64,000 nucleotides of DNA, from the NCBI RefSeq assembly GCF_006517275.1, contig NZ_CP041191.1:1420501-1484500 (forward strand), in the 5' to 3' direction. The translations under genes were made by a program, and so were the position numbers. Below, in pieces: positions 53,689 through 62,612 of this stretch. Within the stretch, counting starts at the first letter, position 1, and every line of letters starts with the position of its first letter. Below the pieces are notes generated by a model. That model saw nothing but the letters and a program-made list of their open reading frames with translations, ran no database searches and was not told where the DNA came from. The stretch comes from Labrenzia sp. PHM005 (GTDB taxonomy: Bacteria > Pseudomonadota > Alphaproteobacteria > Rhizobiales > Stappiaceae).

Positions 53689-53699
53689 AATTAAGCGAG

Positions 53700-55010
53700 C
53701 TATCGTGTCCGCTTGGCAAAAATCTGAGCGGACATGTCTTTGCAGGCCGGGATCACCGACTTGGGGTCCAGGACACTGTCCCAATCGATTCCGTCTGGAG
53801 CGTTTTCGCGCAAAGTATCTTCAAAAGAAACGTTTGTGGCGGCAGCAGCTGCGACGATGTCTTTGGCTTCAGTGCGCGGAACACCAGATCGGGCAAGCGC
53901 AAAGCTTGCTGCCTCCGCCATGATTTCCGGATTGTTTTTGAAACTTTCAGCAATCCGGTCTGGGTTCGGGCGCAAGCTGTCGGCCAAAGATTGCGCATGG
54001 CGGAGCGCCGCACCGCAGGCGATCAGCATTTGCGGCAGGAAAGCCCATTCCAGCGGCCAACGAGCGCCGTCCCGTTCTTCAAGCGGACTGGCCGCAGCCG
54101 AAAGCCCATTGGCTGCGGCCAATAGACTGCTGTTCAGGGTCAGGATGGCTTCGGCCTGAACAGGATTTGATTTCTGCGGCATGGTCGACGAGCCGCCTCC
54201 GGTGCCGGATGCGACTTCGCCAATGTCCGAACGCCCGAGAAGGATCAGATCTCCGGCCATTTTTGCAAGGTCTGCCGACATTGTCTGCAGCCACCCGGAT
54301 AGTGCCAATATGCCGGAGCGGTTGGTGTGCCAGGAAGGTGAGACTTCCAGGCTCAGCTCCTCGGCGAGCGCTTCGGCAATGCGTTGGCCGTCAGGTGCGA
54401 CCGCGCTGTTCACCCCAGACGCACCGCCAAATTGGATTTTCAGGACTTTTTTCCGGAGAGACGGCAGATCTGCTTCCGCATCAATCAGCGTATGCGCCCA
54501 TTGGGCGATCCGGTAACCGAGAGTGATGGGTGTTGATATCTGAGATCGGGTCCGTCCGGCCAGAAGCTGGTCCGCATGGCGCAGGCTTCCGGTTTCCAGC
54601 GTGCTGATCAGCGTCCCGAGGCGCACTTCCAAAACATCCAGGCAGCTCTTTGCCTGCAGGATAAAGCCCGTGTCCATGACGTCCTGGCTGGTTGCTCCCC
54701 AATGCAGCCAGGTTCCGGCGTCTTCGCACGCAATCTTTCTCAAGTGAGCGACCAGAGCGGGAACAGGTATTCCAGCCGATCGCGTGCCAGCAGTCAGCTC
54801 TTCCGGGCCGATTTCGCAAGTTTCCAGCGCAGTCACGATCTTGTTCGCAGCGTCCATTGGGATAACGCTTAGCTCACCTTGTACTTTCGCCAAGGCCTGC
54901 TCAAAACGGATCATATGCTGGATGTCAGCGGTATCATCAAGCAGTGGACCGAGTTCGTTATCCGAATAAAGGCCCGAGAAAACTGTGCTGGAAAACAGGG
55001 AAACAGGCAT
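53700..55010 (-). CDS. pcaB: 3-Carboxy-cis,cis-muconate cycloisomerase
   Basis: Cyclises 3-carboxy-cis,cis-muconate to 4-carboxymuconolactone in the protocatechuate branch of the beta-ketoadipate pathway. 436 residues of the fumarase/argininosuccinate lyase superfamily: 'WLHWGATSQDVMDTGFILQ' (TSxD region) and the signature 'GTGGGSSTMPQKSNPVQAE' (S-S-x-M-P-x-K-x-N). C-terminal extension typical for PcaB. Last gene of the pob-pca operon, 54 bases after the BKACE gene. Confidence 0.93.
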   Translation of the reverse strand: MPVSLFSSTVFSGLYSDNELGPLLDDTADIQHMIRFEQALAKVQGELSVIPMDAANKIVTALETCEIGPEELTAGTRSAGIPVPALVAHLRKIACEDAGTWLHWGATSQDVMDTGFILQAKSCLDVLEVRLGTLISTLETGSLRHADQLLAGRTRSQISTPITLGYRIAQWAHTLIDAEADLPSLRKKVLKIQFGGASGVNSAVAPDGQRIAEALAEELSLEVSPSWHTNRSGILALSGWLQTMSADLAKMAGDLILLGRSDIGEVASGTGGGSSTMPQKSNPVQAEAILTLNSSLLAAANGLSAAASPLEERDGARWPLEWAFLPQMLIACGAALRHAQSLADSLRPNPDRIAESFKNNPEIMAEAASFALARSGVPRTEAKDIVAAAAATNVSFEDTLRENAPDGIDWDSVLDPKSVIPACKDMSAQIFAKRTR

Positions 55011-55064
55011 GGCACCAACGTTCAGGCAAAGGGAGCCCGATAGAGGATCAACAAGAGCTGAGCG

Positions 55065-55901
55065 TCAAGCAGCCTTTAACGGGATGTCCAGAATCTCACG
55101 GGCTGTCTGCCAGTTCGCCACCGGCCGCTCGTACTTCTCGCAAAGGTCTACGGCCCGCTTCACCAGCGCTGCATTGGACGGGGCAAGGGTGTCCTTGTCG
55201 AGCCGGATATTGTCTTCCAAACCGGTTCTTGTGTGCCCACCGGCGGCAATCGACCATTCATTGACCATCAACTGATTGCGCCCGATGCCGGCGGCACACC
55301 AATCCGCGTCCGGGGCCAGCCGTTGCACGGTCTTGATGTAATAATCAAAGACATCCTTATCGACGGGCATCGCATTCTTCACACCCATGACGAACTGGAC
55401 ATAGAGCCTGCCGGGAATGCGGCCATCCTTATTCATCGCTGCCGCCTGATGGATATGGCTGAGATCAAAGGCCTCGATTTCCGGTTTGACGTGGTGCTCG
55501 CGCATTTCGCTGGCAAGCCAATCCACCAGATCGGGCGGGTTTTCATAAACCCGAGTCGGAAAATTATTCGACCCAACTGAGAGCGAGGCCATATCCGGTT
55601 CCAGCGGCAGCATGCCGCCACGGGCTTTCCCTGCTCCGGAGCGGCCGCCAGTCGAGAATTGAATGATCATGCCAGGACAGAATTTCTCCAGCCCCTCTTT
55701 CAACCGGGCGAACTTTTCCGGATCGGAAGAGGGGGTCTGATCATCGTTGCGCACATGGGCATGGCAGATCGAAGCGCCGGCCTCAAAGGCCTCTTGCGTG
55801 CTTTCCAGCTGTTCGGCAACTGTGATCGGCACAGCCGGATTGTCTTTTTGGGTCGGTACTGAGCCGGTGATGGCAACGCAAATAATGCAAGGTTTGGTCA
55901 T
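55065..55901 (-). CDS. BKACE-family (DUF849) beta-keto acid cleavage enzyme
   Basis: 278 residues from the ATG at 55901 (GAGGCC 6 bases upstream, 7 bases after the pcaG stop). TIM-barrel BKACE pattern: 'CIICVAITGS', 'EAGASICHAHVRND' with the zinc-ligand His pair (HAHVR), 'IIQFSTGGRSGAGKARGG', 'KPEIEAFDLSHI' and the late 'GGHTRTGLEDNIRL'. BKACE enzymes condense a beta-keto acid with acetyl-CoA, giving acetoacetate and a shortened acyl-CoA. Set between pcaG and pcaB in an operon without pcaIJ or pcaF, it could convert beta-ketoadipate plus acetyl-CoA to succinyl-CoA and acetoacetate in one step. Substrate inferred from context. Confidence 0.88.
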   Translation of the reverse strand: MTKPCIICVAITGSVPTQKDNPAVPITVAEQLESTQEAFEAGASICHAHVRNDDQTPSSDPEKFARLKEGLEKFCPGMIIQFSTGGRSGAGKARGGMLPLEPDMASLSVGSNNFPTRVYENPPDLVDWLASEMREHHVKPEIEAFDLSHIHQAAAMNKDGRIPGRLYVQFVMGVKNAMPVDKDVFDYYIKTVQRLAPDADWCAAGIGRNQLMVNEWSIAAGGHTRTGLEDNIRLDKDTLAPSNAALVKRAVDLCEKYERPVANWQTAREILDIPLKAA

Positions 55902-55908
55902 TTTGGCC

Positions 55909-56529
55909 TCAAATATCAAAAAACACCGTCTCGTCTTCGCCTTGCAGCTTGATATCGAACCGGTAGACAGGTTTACCGTCTTGTTCTGTCCGTGCAGCGA
56001 TCAGTGTTTGACGGCGCCGTTCCCACTCTATCAGGTTGAGCACGGGATCCGCTGCATTGGAAGCTTCTTCATCGGAAAAATAAAGCCGGGTCTGCAAACC
56101 GACATTGATGCCGCGCGCGACGATCCAAAGGCTGATATGCGGCGCCATGGTGCGGCCATTCTGATCCGTCACGGCGCCCGGTTTGATGGTGTCAAAACCC
56201 CAGTCGCCGGTGTTGAAATCCGTGATGACCCGGCCCCAGCCGCGAAATCCATCTTCAACAGCACCTGGATGTTCCGGATGCGCGTAAATACCGGCCGCAT
56301 TCGCTTGCCAGGCTTCCAGCATCACGTCCTTGATGGGTGAACCCATGCCGTCGATCACCCGGCCTTCAATCCGGATGCGCTTGCCCATGGCATTCGGTCC
56401 AGCGATGTCTTTGCCGAGTTCCTGCTTGTAGATGTCAAATCCGGCTGCCCCTGGTGCCAGGCCGATATGCACATAGGGTCCTGCCGTCTGAGACGGTGTT
56501 TCTTTGAGATAGTCCAGTGTCTGGCGCAT
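55909..56529 (-). CDS. pcaG: Protocatechuate 3,4-dioxygenase alpha subunit
   Basis: 206 residues. With PcaH it cleaves protocatechuate intradiol to 3-carboxy-cis,cis-muconate. 'PSQTAGPYVHIGLAPG' is the alpha-subunit start; 'IRIEGRVIDGMGSPIKDVMLEAWQANAAGIYAHPE' and 'TDQNGRTMAPHISLWIVARGINVGLQTRLYF' follow the intradiol dioxygenase fold; the alpha chain lacks the Fe-binding Tyr/His set found in PcaH. Separated from pcaH by two bases. Confidence 0.95.
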   Translation of the reverse strand: MRQTLDYLKETPSQTAGPYVHIGLAPGAAGFDIYKQELGKDIAGPNAMGKRIRIEGRVIDGMGSPIKDVMLEAWQANAAGIYAHPEHPGAVEDGFRGWGRVITDFNTGDWGFDTIKPGAVTDQNGRTMAPHISLWIVARGINVGLQTRLYFSDEEASNAADPVLNLIEWERRRQTLIAARTEQDGKPVYRFDIKLQGEDETVFFDI

Positions 56530-56531
56530 GG

Positions 56532-57257
56532 TCAGTTGCCCTCCGGACGGTTTTCAAACAATGTCGAGCGTCGGCCGCGCAGAACAATGTCGAATTTGTA
56601 AGCGATAGTGTCGAGAGGCATGGTCGCATTGAGATCCAGGACGGCCACCAGCTGGTCCACGGCATCGGAATCTGGAATGGAGTTCACAATCGGGCATTTG
56701 GCAATCAGCGGATCGCCCTCAAAATAACACTGGGTGATCAGCCGCTGCGCGTAGGCTGAGCCGAAGATCGACATATGCACGTGCGCCGGGCGCCAGTTGT
56801 TGACCCAGTTGCGCCAGGGGTAGGCACCGGGCTTCACCGTCCGGAAGGCGTAGTAGCCGTTCTCATCCGTCAGAGTGCGCCCGCAGCCACCGAAGTTCGG
56901 GTCGATCGGCGCCAGATAGGTGTCCTTCTTGTGCCGGTAGCGTCCGCCGGCATTGGCCTGCCAGATTTCCACAAGGGTGTTTGGGACCGGTTTGGCATTT
57001 TCATCGAGAACCCGGCCATGCAGAATGATGCGTTCGCCGATCGGGCTTTCACCTGGTTTTGCGTAGTTCACCAGGAGATCGTTATCGATTGGATCGATGT
57101 CGTTATGCCCGAAGACCGGTCCCGTGATTTCGCTGACTGTCGTTTCCAGACTGATCAGTGAATACTGCGGCGACCGGGAGACACTGGTTTTATAGTCCGG
57201 TGTCAGCGCAGGCGGCTGCCATTGCCGGTCGCGCTGATAGTAGGGGCCTGGTTTCAT
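56532..57257 (-). CDS. pcaH: Protocatechuate 3,4-dioxygenase beta subunit
   Basis: 241 residues from the ATG at 57257 (GAGGGAGA upstream; the frame is six codons longer). The catalytic Fe(III) subunit: '[17 protein letters not shown]' with one Tyr ligand, '[28 protein letters not shown]' with the second Tyr and both His ligands (H-V-H). Works with PcaG in ring opening of protocatechuate. Centre of the pca operon. Confidence 0.95.
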   Translation of the reverse strand: MKPGPYYQRDRQWQPPALTPDYKTSVSRSPQYSLISLETTVSEITGPVFGHNDIDPIDNDLLVNYAKPGESPIGERIILHGRVLDENAKPVPNTLVEIWQANAGGRYRHKKDTYLAPIDPNFGGCGRTLTDENGYYAFRTVKPGAYPWRNWVNNWRPAHVHMSIFGSAYAQRLITQCYFEGDPLIAKCPIVNSIPDSDAVDQLVAVLDLNATMPLDTIAYKFDIVLRGRRSTLFENRPEGN

Positions 57258-57289
57258 CAAAGTCTCCCTCAACACAAAGCAGCTGGACT

Positions 57290-57679
57290 TCAGCGCTGTG
57301 TGTCCTCCTGTTCCATTTCCGCGTAGGTGTCTTTGGCGATCTTGAGCGCCTGATTGGCTCTTGGAACTCCAGCATAAATCGCGACATGCTGAAAGGCCTC
57401 CAGCACGTCTTGTTTGCTCGCGCCGGTGCGGGCTGTTGCCCGGATATGCATGGCGATTTCCTCAAAATTTCCAAGGGCGGCCAAAAGCGCCAATGTCAGC
57501 ATGGACCGCTCACGTGCACTGATACCGTCCGACGCCCAGACTGTTCCCCAAGCCCCTTCCGTGATCAAGGTTTGAAAGGGCGCGTCGAGATCTGTCTTGC
57601 TGGCTTCTGCCCGCTCCACATGGGCATCGCCAAGGACCGTCCGGCGAACTTTTAGGCCCTGCTCATACCGGTCAGACAT
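57290..57679 (-). CDS. pcaC: 4-Carboxymuconolactone decarboxylase
   Basis: 129 residues from the ATG at 57679, preceded by GGAGGAGAG; the longer frame to 57769 lies inside pcaD. '[46 protein letters not shown]' and '[61 protein letters not shown]' are typical, with the conserved Glu and His of the active site (EEIAMHI). Converts 4-carboxymuconolactone to the enol-lactone. Overlaps the pcaD stop by 8 bases. Confidence 0.95.
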   Translation of the reverse strand: MSDRYEQGLKVRRTVLGDAHVERAEASKTDLDAPFQTLITEGAWGTVWASDGISARERSMLTLALLAALGNFEEIAMHIRATARTGASKQDVLEAFQHVAIYAGVPRANQALKIAKDTYAEMEQEDTQR

Positions 57680-58463
57680 GAGCGCTCTCCTCCAAAAATT
57701 TTTGAACATGGGCCGTAAACAGATCCGGCTGTTCGACACAGGGCAGATGACCGGCATCTGGAATTTCAATGAACCGGCTGCCGGCGATCAAATCGGTGGT
57801 GGCACGCACCTGTTCCGGCGGACTGGCAAGGTCTTGTGAACCCGCAATCCCAAGTGCTGGCAAGGACAGGCTTGTAGTCGTCGCCGATAGATCGGCTGCG
57901 GCAAGGGCCGCGCTGCAGCCGATATAGCCTTCTGCGGGAGTGCGCGTCAGCATATGCCGCCAGGCCAGACATTCGTCTGAGTGGCGGAATGGGCCGGAAA
58001 ACCAGCGGTCCATCACAGCATCCGCGAGGCTCTCCAATCCGCCTGTTTGGATGGATTTGATCCGGTCCTGCCACATCTCCGGCGTGCCCATTTTGACCGC
58101 TGTACAGGCGAGAACCATGCAGGTCACACGATCCGGATGGCGGTGTGCGAGCAGCTGGCCGATCATGCCGCCGATGGAGAGACCAATGAACGCAAAGCGC
58201 GTTACGCCAATTTGCTTCAACAAGCCTTCTAGATCATCAACCAGTTCGGTGATGGAGTACGGAGCCGGTGGACAGGACGACAGGCCGTGGCCGCGCTTGT
58301 CGAAGCGGATGTACCTGTGTCCGTCTTTTGGCAGGCGTTCGATAACGCTGTCCCAAAGCCTCAAGTCTGTACCGAGGGAATTGGCAAAGACAATTGGTGC
58401 ACCATCCGGGTCACCATCTTCGCGCCAGTGAATGTCTGCGTTTTTGAGCCTGGCGATCCGCAT
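57672..58463 (-). CDS. pcaD: 3-Oxoadipate enol-lactonase
   Basis: 263 residues from the ATG at 58463, which overlaps the pobA stop by one base (TGATG). An alpha/beta hydrolase: nucleophile elbow 'FIGLSIGGMIGQ' with Ser, Asp in 'GSQDLASPP', and His in 'IPDAGHLPCVEQP'. Hydrolyses the enol-lactone to beta-ketoadipate. Translationally coupled on both sides. Confidence 0.94.
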   Translation of the reverse strand: MRIARLKNADIHWREDGDPDGAPIVFANSLGTDLRLWDSVIERLPKDGHRYIRFDKRGHGLSSCPPAPYSITELVDDLEGLLKQIGVTRFAFIGLSIGGMIGQLLAHRHPDRVTCMVLACTAVKMGTPEMWQDRIKSIQTGGLESLADAVMDRWFSGPFRHSDECLAWRHMLTRTPAEGYIGCSAALAAADLSATTTSLSLPALGIAGSQDLASPPEQVRATTDLIAGSRFIEIPDAGHLPCVEQPDLFTAHVQKFLEESAHV

Positions 58464-59632
58464 CAGTAAGGCAATCCCACGTAATTTTCGGCAAACCATT
58501 TCTGGGCCGTCTCGTTGAAATGGAGGGATTCGATCTCTGCGCGCTGCATCTTCAAATCAAATTCGGACTGGTCCGGGAACCGATGTAATAGGTTTGTTGT
58601 CGCCCAGCTGAATCGTTCGGCCTTCCAGACCCGCGCCAATGCTTTTTCCGAATAGGTATCAAGACCGCGGCTGTCCTTGTCCAAATAGAAGCCGGTGAGC
58701 GCATGATAGAGATACTGGACATCGGAGGCTGCGGTGTTCAGGCCTTTGGCGCCGGTTGGGGGGACTATATGAGCGGCATCGCCGCACAAGAACAGCCGAC
58801 CCCATCTCATCGGTTCGCTGACAAATGACCGCAGAGGTGCGATCGACTTTTCAATCGAGGGGCCGGTCACCAGTTTTTCGGCAATGTCTTCCGGCAAGCG
58901 CCGTTTCAACTCATCCCAGAACGCGTCATCGCTCCAGTCTTCCGCTTTGTCGCTGAGGTCACATTGAATGTAATATCGGGAGAGATTTTCATTGCGCATG
59001 GAGCAAAGCGCAAAACCGCGCGTCGAGTTGGCATAAATCAGTTCATCATGCACCGGCGGCGTTTCAGACAAGATGCCGAGCCAGCCGAACGGAAAGACCT
59101 TCTCATACTCCTTGCGGACAGTGTCCGGGATCGTCTGGCGGCTGACGCCGTGAAACCCATCGCAACCAGCAACGAAGTCACAATCAATCCGGTGTTCTTT
59201 GCTATCCTTGAGATACGTGACATAGGGCGCATCGGTATCCGCATCGTGGATTGAAACGCCGTCGGCCTCGAAGATTGTCTGCGCTCCGACAGCGTCCCGG
59301 GCGTCATAAAGGTCGCGGGTGACTTCTGTTTGGCCATAAACGATGACGTTCCGGCCGATCAGCTTTTCAAAATTGATCGAAAACAACTCGTTTTCATAAG
59401 AAATGCTGGTGCCGCTGTGGACAAAACACTCCTTGTCCATGCGTTCCGACACGCCTGCTTCGCGCATCAGATCAACAAGGCCGGTTTCTAAAATTCCCGC
59501 CCGGATCCGCGCCAGAACGTAGTCTCTGGTCTTGCGCTCAAGAACAATCGCTTCAATGCCCTTGAGATGAAGAAGTTGTCCCAGCAGGAGCCCGGACGGG
59601 CCGCCGCCGACAATGACAACTTGAGTACGCAT
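58463..59632 (-). CDS. pobA: 4-Hydroxybenzoate 3-monooxygenase
   Basis: 389 residues. Flavoprotein monooxygenase making protocatechuate from 4-hydroxybenzoate with NAD(P)H and O2. FAD motif 'VVIVGGGPSGLLLGQLLHLKG' at the N-terminus, 'LARIRAGILETGLVDLMREAGV' (PobA-specific), second FAD motif 'RLFLCGDAAHIVPPTGAKGLNTAASDVQYL', and 'DFVAGCDGFHGVSRQTIP' (DG motif). First gene of the pob-pca operon, divergent from pcaQ. Confidence 0.96.
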   Translation of the reverse strand: MRTQVVIVGGGPSGLLLGQLLHLKGIEAIVLERKTRDYVLARIRAGILETGLVDLMREAGVSERMDKECFVHSGTSISYENELFSINFEKLIGRNVIVYGQTEVTRDLYDARDAVGAQTIFEADGVSIHDADTDAPYVTYLKDSKEHRIDCDFVAGCDGFHGVSRQTIPDTVRKEYEKVFPFGWLGILSETPPVHDELIYANSTRGFALCSMRNENLSRYYIQCDLSDKAEDWSDDAFWDELKRRLPEDIAEKLVTGPSIEKSIAPLRSFVSEPMRWGRLFLCGDAAHIVPPTGAKGLNTAASDVQYLYHALTGFYLDKDSRGLDTYSEKALARVWKAERFSWATTNLLHRFPDQSEFDLKMQRAEIESLHFNETAQKWFAENYVGLPY

Positions 59633-59726
59633 CTAGACCTCCCGAGATTTTTGAGCATATTGTTTGCCTGAAATGGTGAAGTAAAATGACAAATTGGGTC
59701 ATTTGATTTCCAATATGGATAAGTAA
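59633..59726. promoter_or_regulatory. pobA/pcaQ intergenic region with LysR-type operator
   Basis: Perfect 7-bp arms AAATGAC (59684-59690) and GTCATTT (59698-59704) around a 7-base spacer, in a 94-bp divergent gap, fit a LysR-type regulator site, presumably PcaQ. It differs from the ATAACC-type PcaQ box known in rhizobia, so the match is by layout only. Confidence 0.6.
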
Positions 59727-60647
59727 ATGATCGATCGGCGAATAAAGTTCCGGCATATCCAGTGTTTTGTTGAGATCGCGCAAGAGCGTAGTCTCAAGCT
59801 GGCTGCAGACAAATTAAACCTCACCCAGCCCGCGATTTCCAAAACGCTGAAGGAGCTGGAAGAGATCATCGGTGCGGTTTTGATGACGCGCAGCCGGGCG
59901 GGCATCTCCTTGACGGCTCAAGGCAAGATGTTTTTGCATTTCGCGCAGATTTCGCTCGCCAGTCTGCAGCAGGGTTTGGATGGAGTTGAACAAGCAGGGG
60001 AGGAGGCGAAGGCAACGCTCAAAGTTGGCGCTTTGCCAAGTGTTTCAGCCAGTTTCTTGCCGTCCGCCGTGCGCGAGTTCGCTGAGTTGGCGCCCAACGT
60101 CATGCTGAAGATCCTGGATGGGCCGCATGGATACCTCATCGAGCGGCTGCGGCTGGGTGAAATTGACCTGGTGATCGGCCGTCTTGGGCGGCCCGTTACA
60201 ATGGAGGGTGTCTCCTTCACCCAGCTTTATTCCGAACGGGTCGATTTTGTGGTCCGGGCAGGCCATCCGCTTCTGGAGGCGCCTGACATCAAACGGATTG
60301 GCGAATGGCCGGTGCTTTATCCTCCTGAAGGGTCTGCCATCCGGCCGCTGGTCGAGCGGTATCTGATTGCCAATGGTGTTGGCGAAATTCCGAACCGGAT
60401 CGAAACCGTGTCAGGTGCGTTCGGGCGGATCTTCACACGCCAATCGGATGCCGTCTGGATCATTTCCTCCGGCGTTGTGCGCAACGAAACCGTGGACGGC
60501 AATCTCGTGCGGCTGCCGTTTGACAGCGACATTACAAAAGGCCCGATCGGTCTGATGACCCGGCCAGATACCCAACCGAGCCCGGAAGAGCAGGTGTTCC
60601 GCCTTGCCGTGCAATCCGCCATTGAAAAATTGGAATTGACCTCATGA
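59727..60647 (+). CDS. pcaQ: LysR-type regulator of the pca genes
   Basis: 306 residues: N-terminal HTH 'FRHIQCFVEIAQERSLKLAADKLNLTQPAISKTLKELEEIIGAVLMTRSRAGISLTAQG' (about 8-66) and an inducer domain 90-295. The long match to PcaQ-like sequences and divergence from pobA support activation of the pob-pca operon by beta-carboxymuconate or a related intermediate. Overlaps the ThDP enzyme by 4 bases (ATGA). Confidence 0.93.
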   Translation: MIDRRIKFRHIQCFVEIAQERSLKLAADKLNLTQPAISKTLKELEEIIGAVLMTRSRAGISLTAQGKMFLHFAQISLASLQQGLDGVEQAGEEAKATLKVGALPSVSASFLPSAVREFAELAPNVMLKILDGPHGYLIERLRLGEIDLVIGRLGRPVTMEGVSFTQLYSERVDFVVRAGHPLLEAPDIKRIGEWPVLYPPEGSAIRPLVERYLIANGVGEIPNRIETVSGAFGRIFTRQSDAVWIISSGVVRNETVDGNLVRLPFDSDITKGPIGLMTRPDTQPSPEEQVFRLAVQSAIEKLELTS

Positions 60648-62404
60648 GCGACACCAACGCGACCGTAGCAAACCCTAAAAATCCGACTAACGAAGATGGC
60701 GCCCAGACCGGCGCAGCTACTCTAACGTCCGGTGGGGCGCTGCTGAGCCGGATGAAGGCTTTGGGCATTGAGTATATTTTCGCCAATTCCGGCACAGATT
60801 TTCCACCGGTCATCGAAGGGCTGGCTGAGGCGGAAGCGAAAGATATCGACTTGCCGCAAGCGATTGTCATTCCGCATGAAAGCGCGGCCATGGCAATGGC
60901 TCACGGCTACTATCTGGGAACGGGCAAGACTGCAGCTGTGATGGCGCACACCAATGTGGGTCTAGCAAATTGCGCAATCGGTGCGATCAACGCGTCCATC
61001 GAAAACATTCCGATGATGCTGTTTTCCGGGCGCACGCCAACAACGGAAAAAGGACGGTTTGGCTCGCGCACTGTCCCCATCGGCTGGGGGCAAGAGATGC
61101 GGGATCAAACGGCGCTCGTGCGCGAAGCTTGTAAATGGGATTACGAACTTCGGTTCCCGGAGCAAGCTATCGAAACGGTGGACCGGGCGAAAGCTTTGGC
61201 CGAAACCACGCCGCGCGGCCCGGTGTATGTCAGCTTGCCGCGAGAGGTTTTGTGCGAACCCTGTCCAGCCGGTCAGATTTCATCCCCTGCACTCATGAGC
61301 GCGCCGAAACCCGGCGTGGATCATGATGCCTTCCGTCAAGCCGCACAGTGGATTGCCGAAGCGGAGCAGCCAGTCATCTTTGCGCAAAGGGGCGCGGGGG
61401 GAGAAAAGGGGTTTGCTACGCTGGCAGAGATGGCAGAACGCTGGGGTATTCCGGTCTGCCAGTATTGGGCGGTACGTCTTGCAATGGATCTTGATCATCC
61501 AATGGCAGCTGGGAACAATCCGGCGGATGTATTGGATCAAGCGGATGTGGTGCTTGTCGTTGACAGTCTGGCGCCTTGGTCGCCGGACAAACACACATTG
61601 AAACCCGGCTGCAAAGTCATCCACCTCGGACAGGATCCGTTGTTCAGCAAGGTGCCAGTGCGCAATTTTCAGTGCGATCTGGCTCTTGCCTCGGATGTGG
61701 AAGCTGGACTTCTTGCTCTCAACGCGGTCTTGAATGAGTTTGATGTTCCGGTGCGCGCAAAATCTCGGCAAGATATGTGGGCGGCCGCAAATTCGGAAAA
61801 ACGGCAGACGGTTTTATCGGCTGCTGCGAAAGCCGGAGCTGGAGGCATCACAAAGGAGTGGGTGAGCTTGTGTCTGTCCCGTGCTCTGGACGGAAGAAAA
61901 GCATCGATTTTGTCTGAACTTGGGTGTCCACCGGCGCCGATGACCCTCAATCACCCAGCCGCTTGGTATCAGGAGCCGCATGCTGGCGGCCTTGGCTGGT
62001 GCTTTCCGGCAGCTCTGGGCATGAAGCTCGGTGATCCGGAGCGCACCGTTGTCGCCACGATGGGGGACGGATCTTATATGTTCTCCAATCCAGTGGTTTG
62101 CCATCAAATTGCTGAAGCTTTGGAATTGCCTATTCTGGTGGTCATTTTGAACAATGCGGAATGGGGGGCTGTGCGCCAATCCGTGCTTGATCATTATCCA
62201 GATGGCTACGCCGCGCGGAGCAACCAGATGCCGCTGACCCAGTTGTCGCCTGTTCCGGATTTTATACAAGTGGCCAAAGCCAGCCGCGCCTATGCAGCGA
62301 AAGTAACGCAGGCAGATGAAGTGGAAAATGCTTTGCGGGAAGCATTGAGGCATGTCGAAAAAACAAAAAGCCTCGCTTTAATTGACATTTCAATTACTCG
62401 CTAA
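60644..62404 (+). CDS. Thiamine-diphosphate-dependent enzyme (acetolactate synthase-like)
   Basis: 586 residues in three ThDP domains: PYR with catalytic Glu in 'VIPHESAAMAMAHGYYLGTGKTA', central domain 'AEQPVIFAQRGAGG', and PP domain with 'TMGDGSYMFSNPVVCHQ' to 'LNNAEWGA' (GDG-x-N motif). N-terminal 25 residues are extra. Sequence signs do not decide between acetolactate synthase, benzoylformate- or phenylpyruvate-type decarboxylase. Coupling with pcaQ suggests an aromatic 2-oxo acid decarboxylase feeding the pob/pca route; this is inference. Confidence 0.85.
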   Translation: MSDTNATVANPKNPTNEDGAQTGAATLTSGGALLSRMKALGIEYIFANSGTDFPPVIEGLAEAEAKDIDLPQAIVIPHESAAMAMAHGYYLGTGKTAAVMAHTNVGLANCAIGAINASIENIPMMLFSGRTPTTEKGRFGSRTVPIGWGQEMRDQTALVREACKWDYELRFPEQAIETVDRAKALAETTPRGPVYVSLPREVLCEPCPAGQISSPALMSAPKPGVDHDAFRQAAQWIAEAEQPVIFAQRGAGGEKGFATLAEMAERWGIPVCQYWAVRLAMDLDHPMAAGNNPADVLDQADVVLVVDSLAPWSPDKHTLKPGCKVIHLGQDPLFSKVPVRNFQCDLALASDVEAGLLALNAVLNEFDVPVRAKSRQDMWAAANSEKRQTVLSAAAKAGAGGITKEWVSLCLSRALDGRKASILSELGCPPAPMTLNHPAAWYQEPHAGGLGWCFPAALGMKLGDPERTVVATMGDGSYMFSNPVVCHQIAEALELPILVVILNNAEWGAVRQSVLDHYPDGYAARSNQMPLTQLSPVPDFIQVAKASRAYAAKVTQADEVENALREALRHVEKTKSLALIDISITR

Positions 62405-62612
62405 AGTCGCAACGCATAACACTTGGGGCGATGTAAGCGCTTTACCTGAAAAAATCTTAAAGGTTGGACGTTGAGCCATGTATTTTGCTGAGCTAGCTAA
62501 CTTTTAGTAACCGAAATTATACCAATGGCAGGATAAACAATCAGGAGAAAATACAGAGGGTATTGAGCCTTATACTCAAAAGGGTTCGACCGGGTCCGGC
62601 GAGGGGGAAGCC

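Noticed and set aside
59684..59704. Classical ATAACC-type PcaQ box
   Set aside because: The only clear inverted repeat is AAATGAC/GTCATTT, which does not match the rhizobial PcaQ motif; kept only as a LysR-type site.
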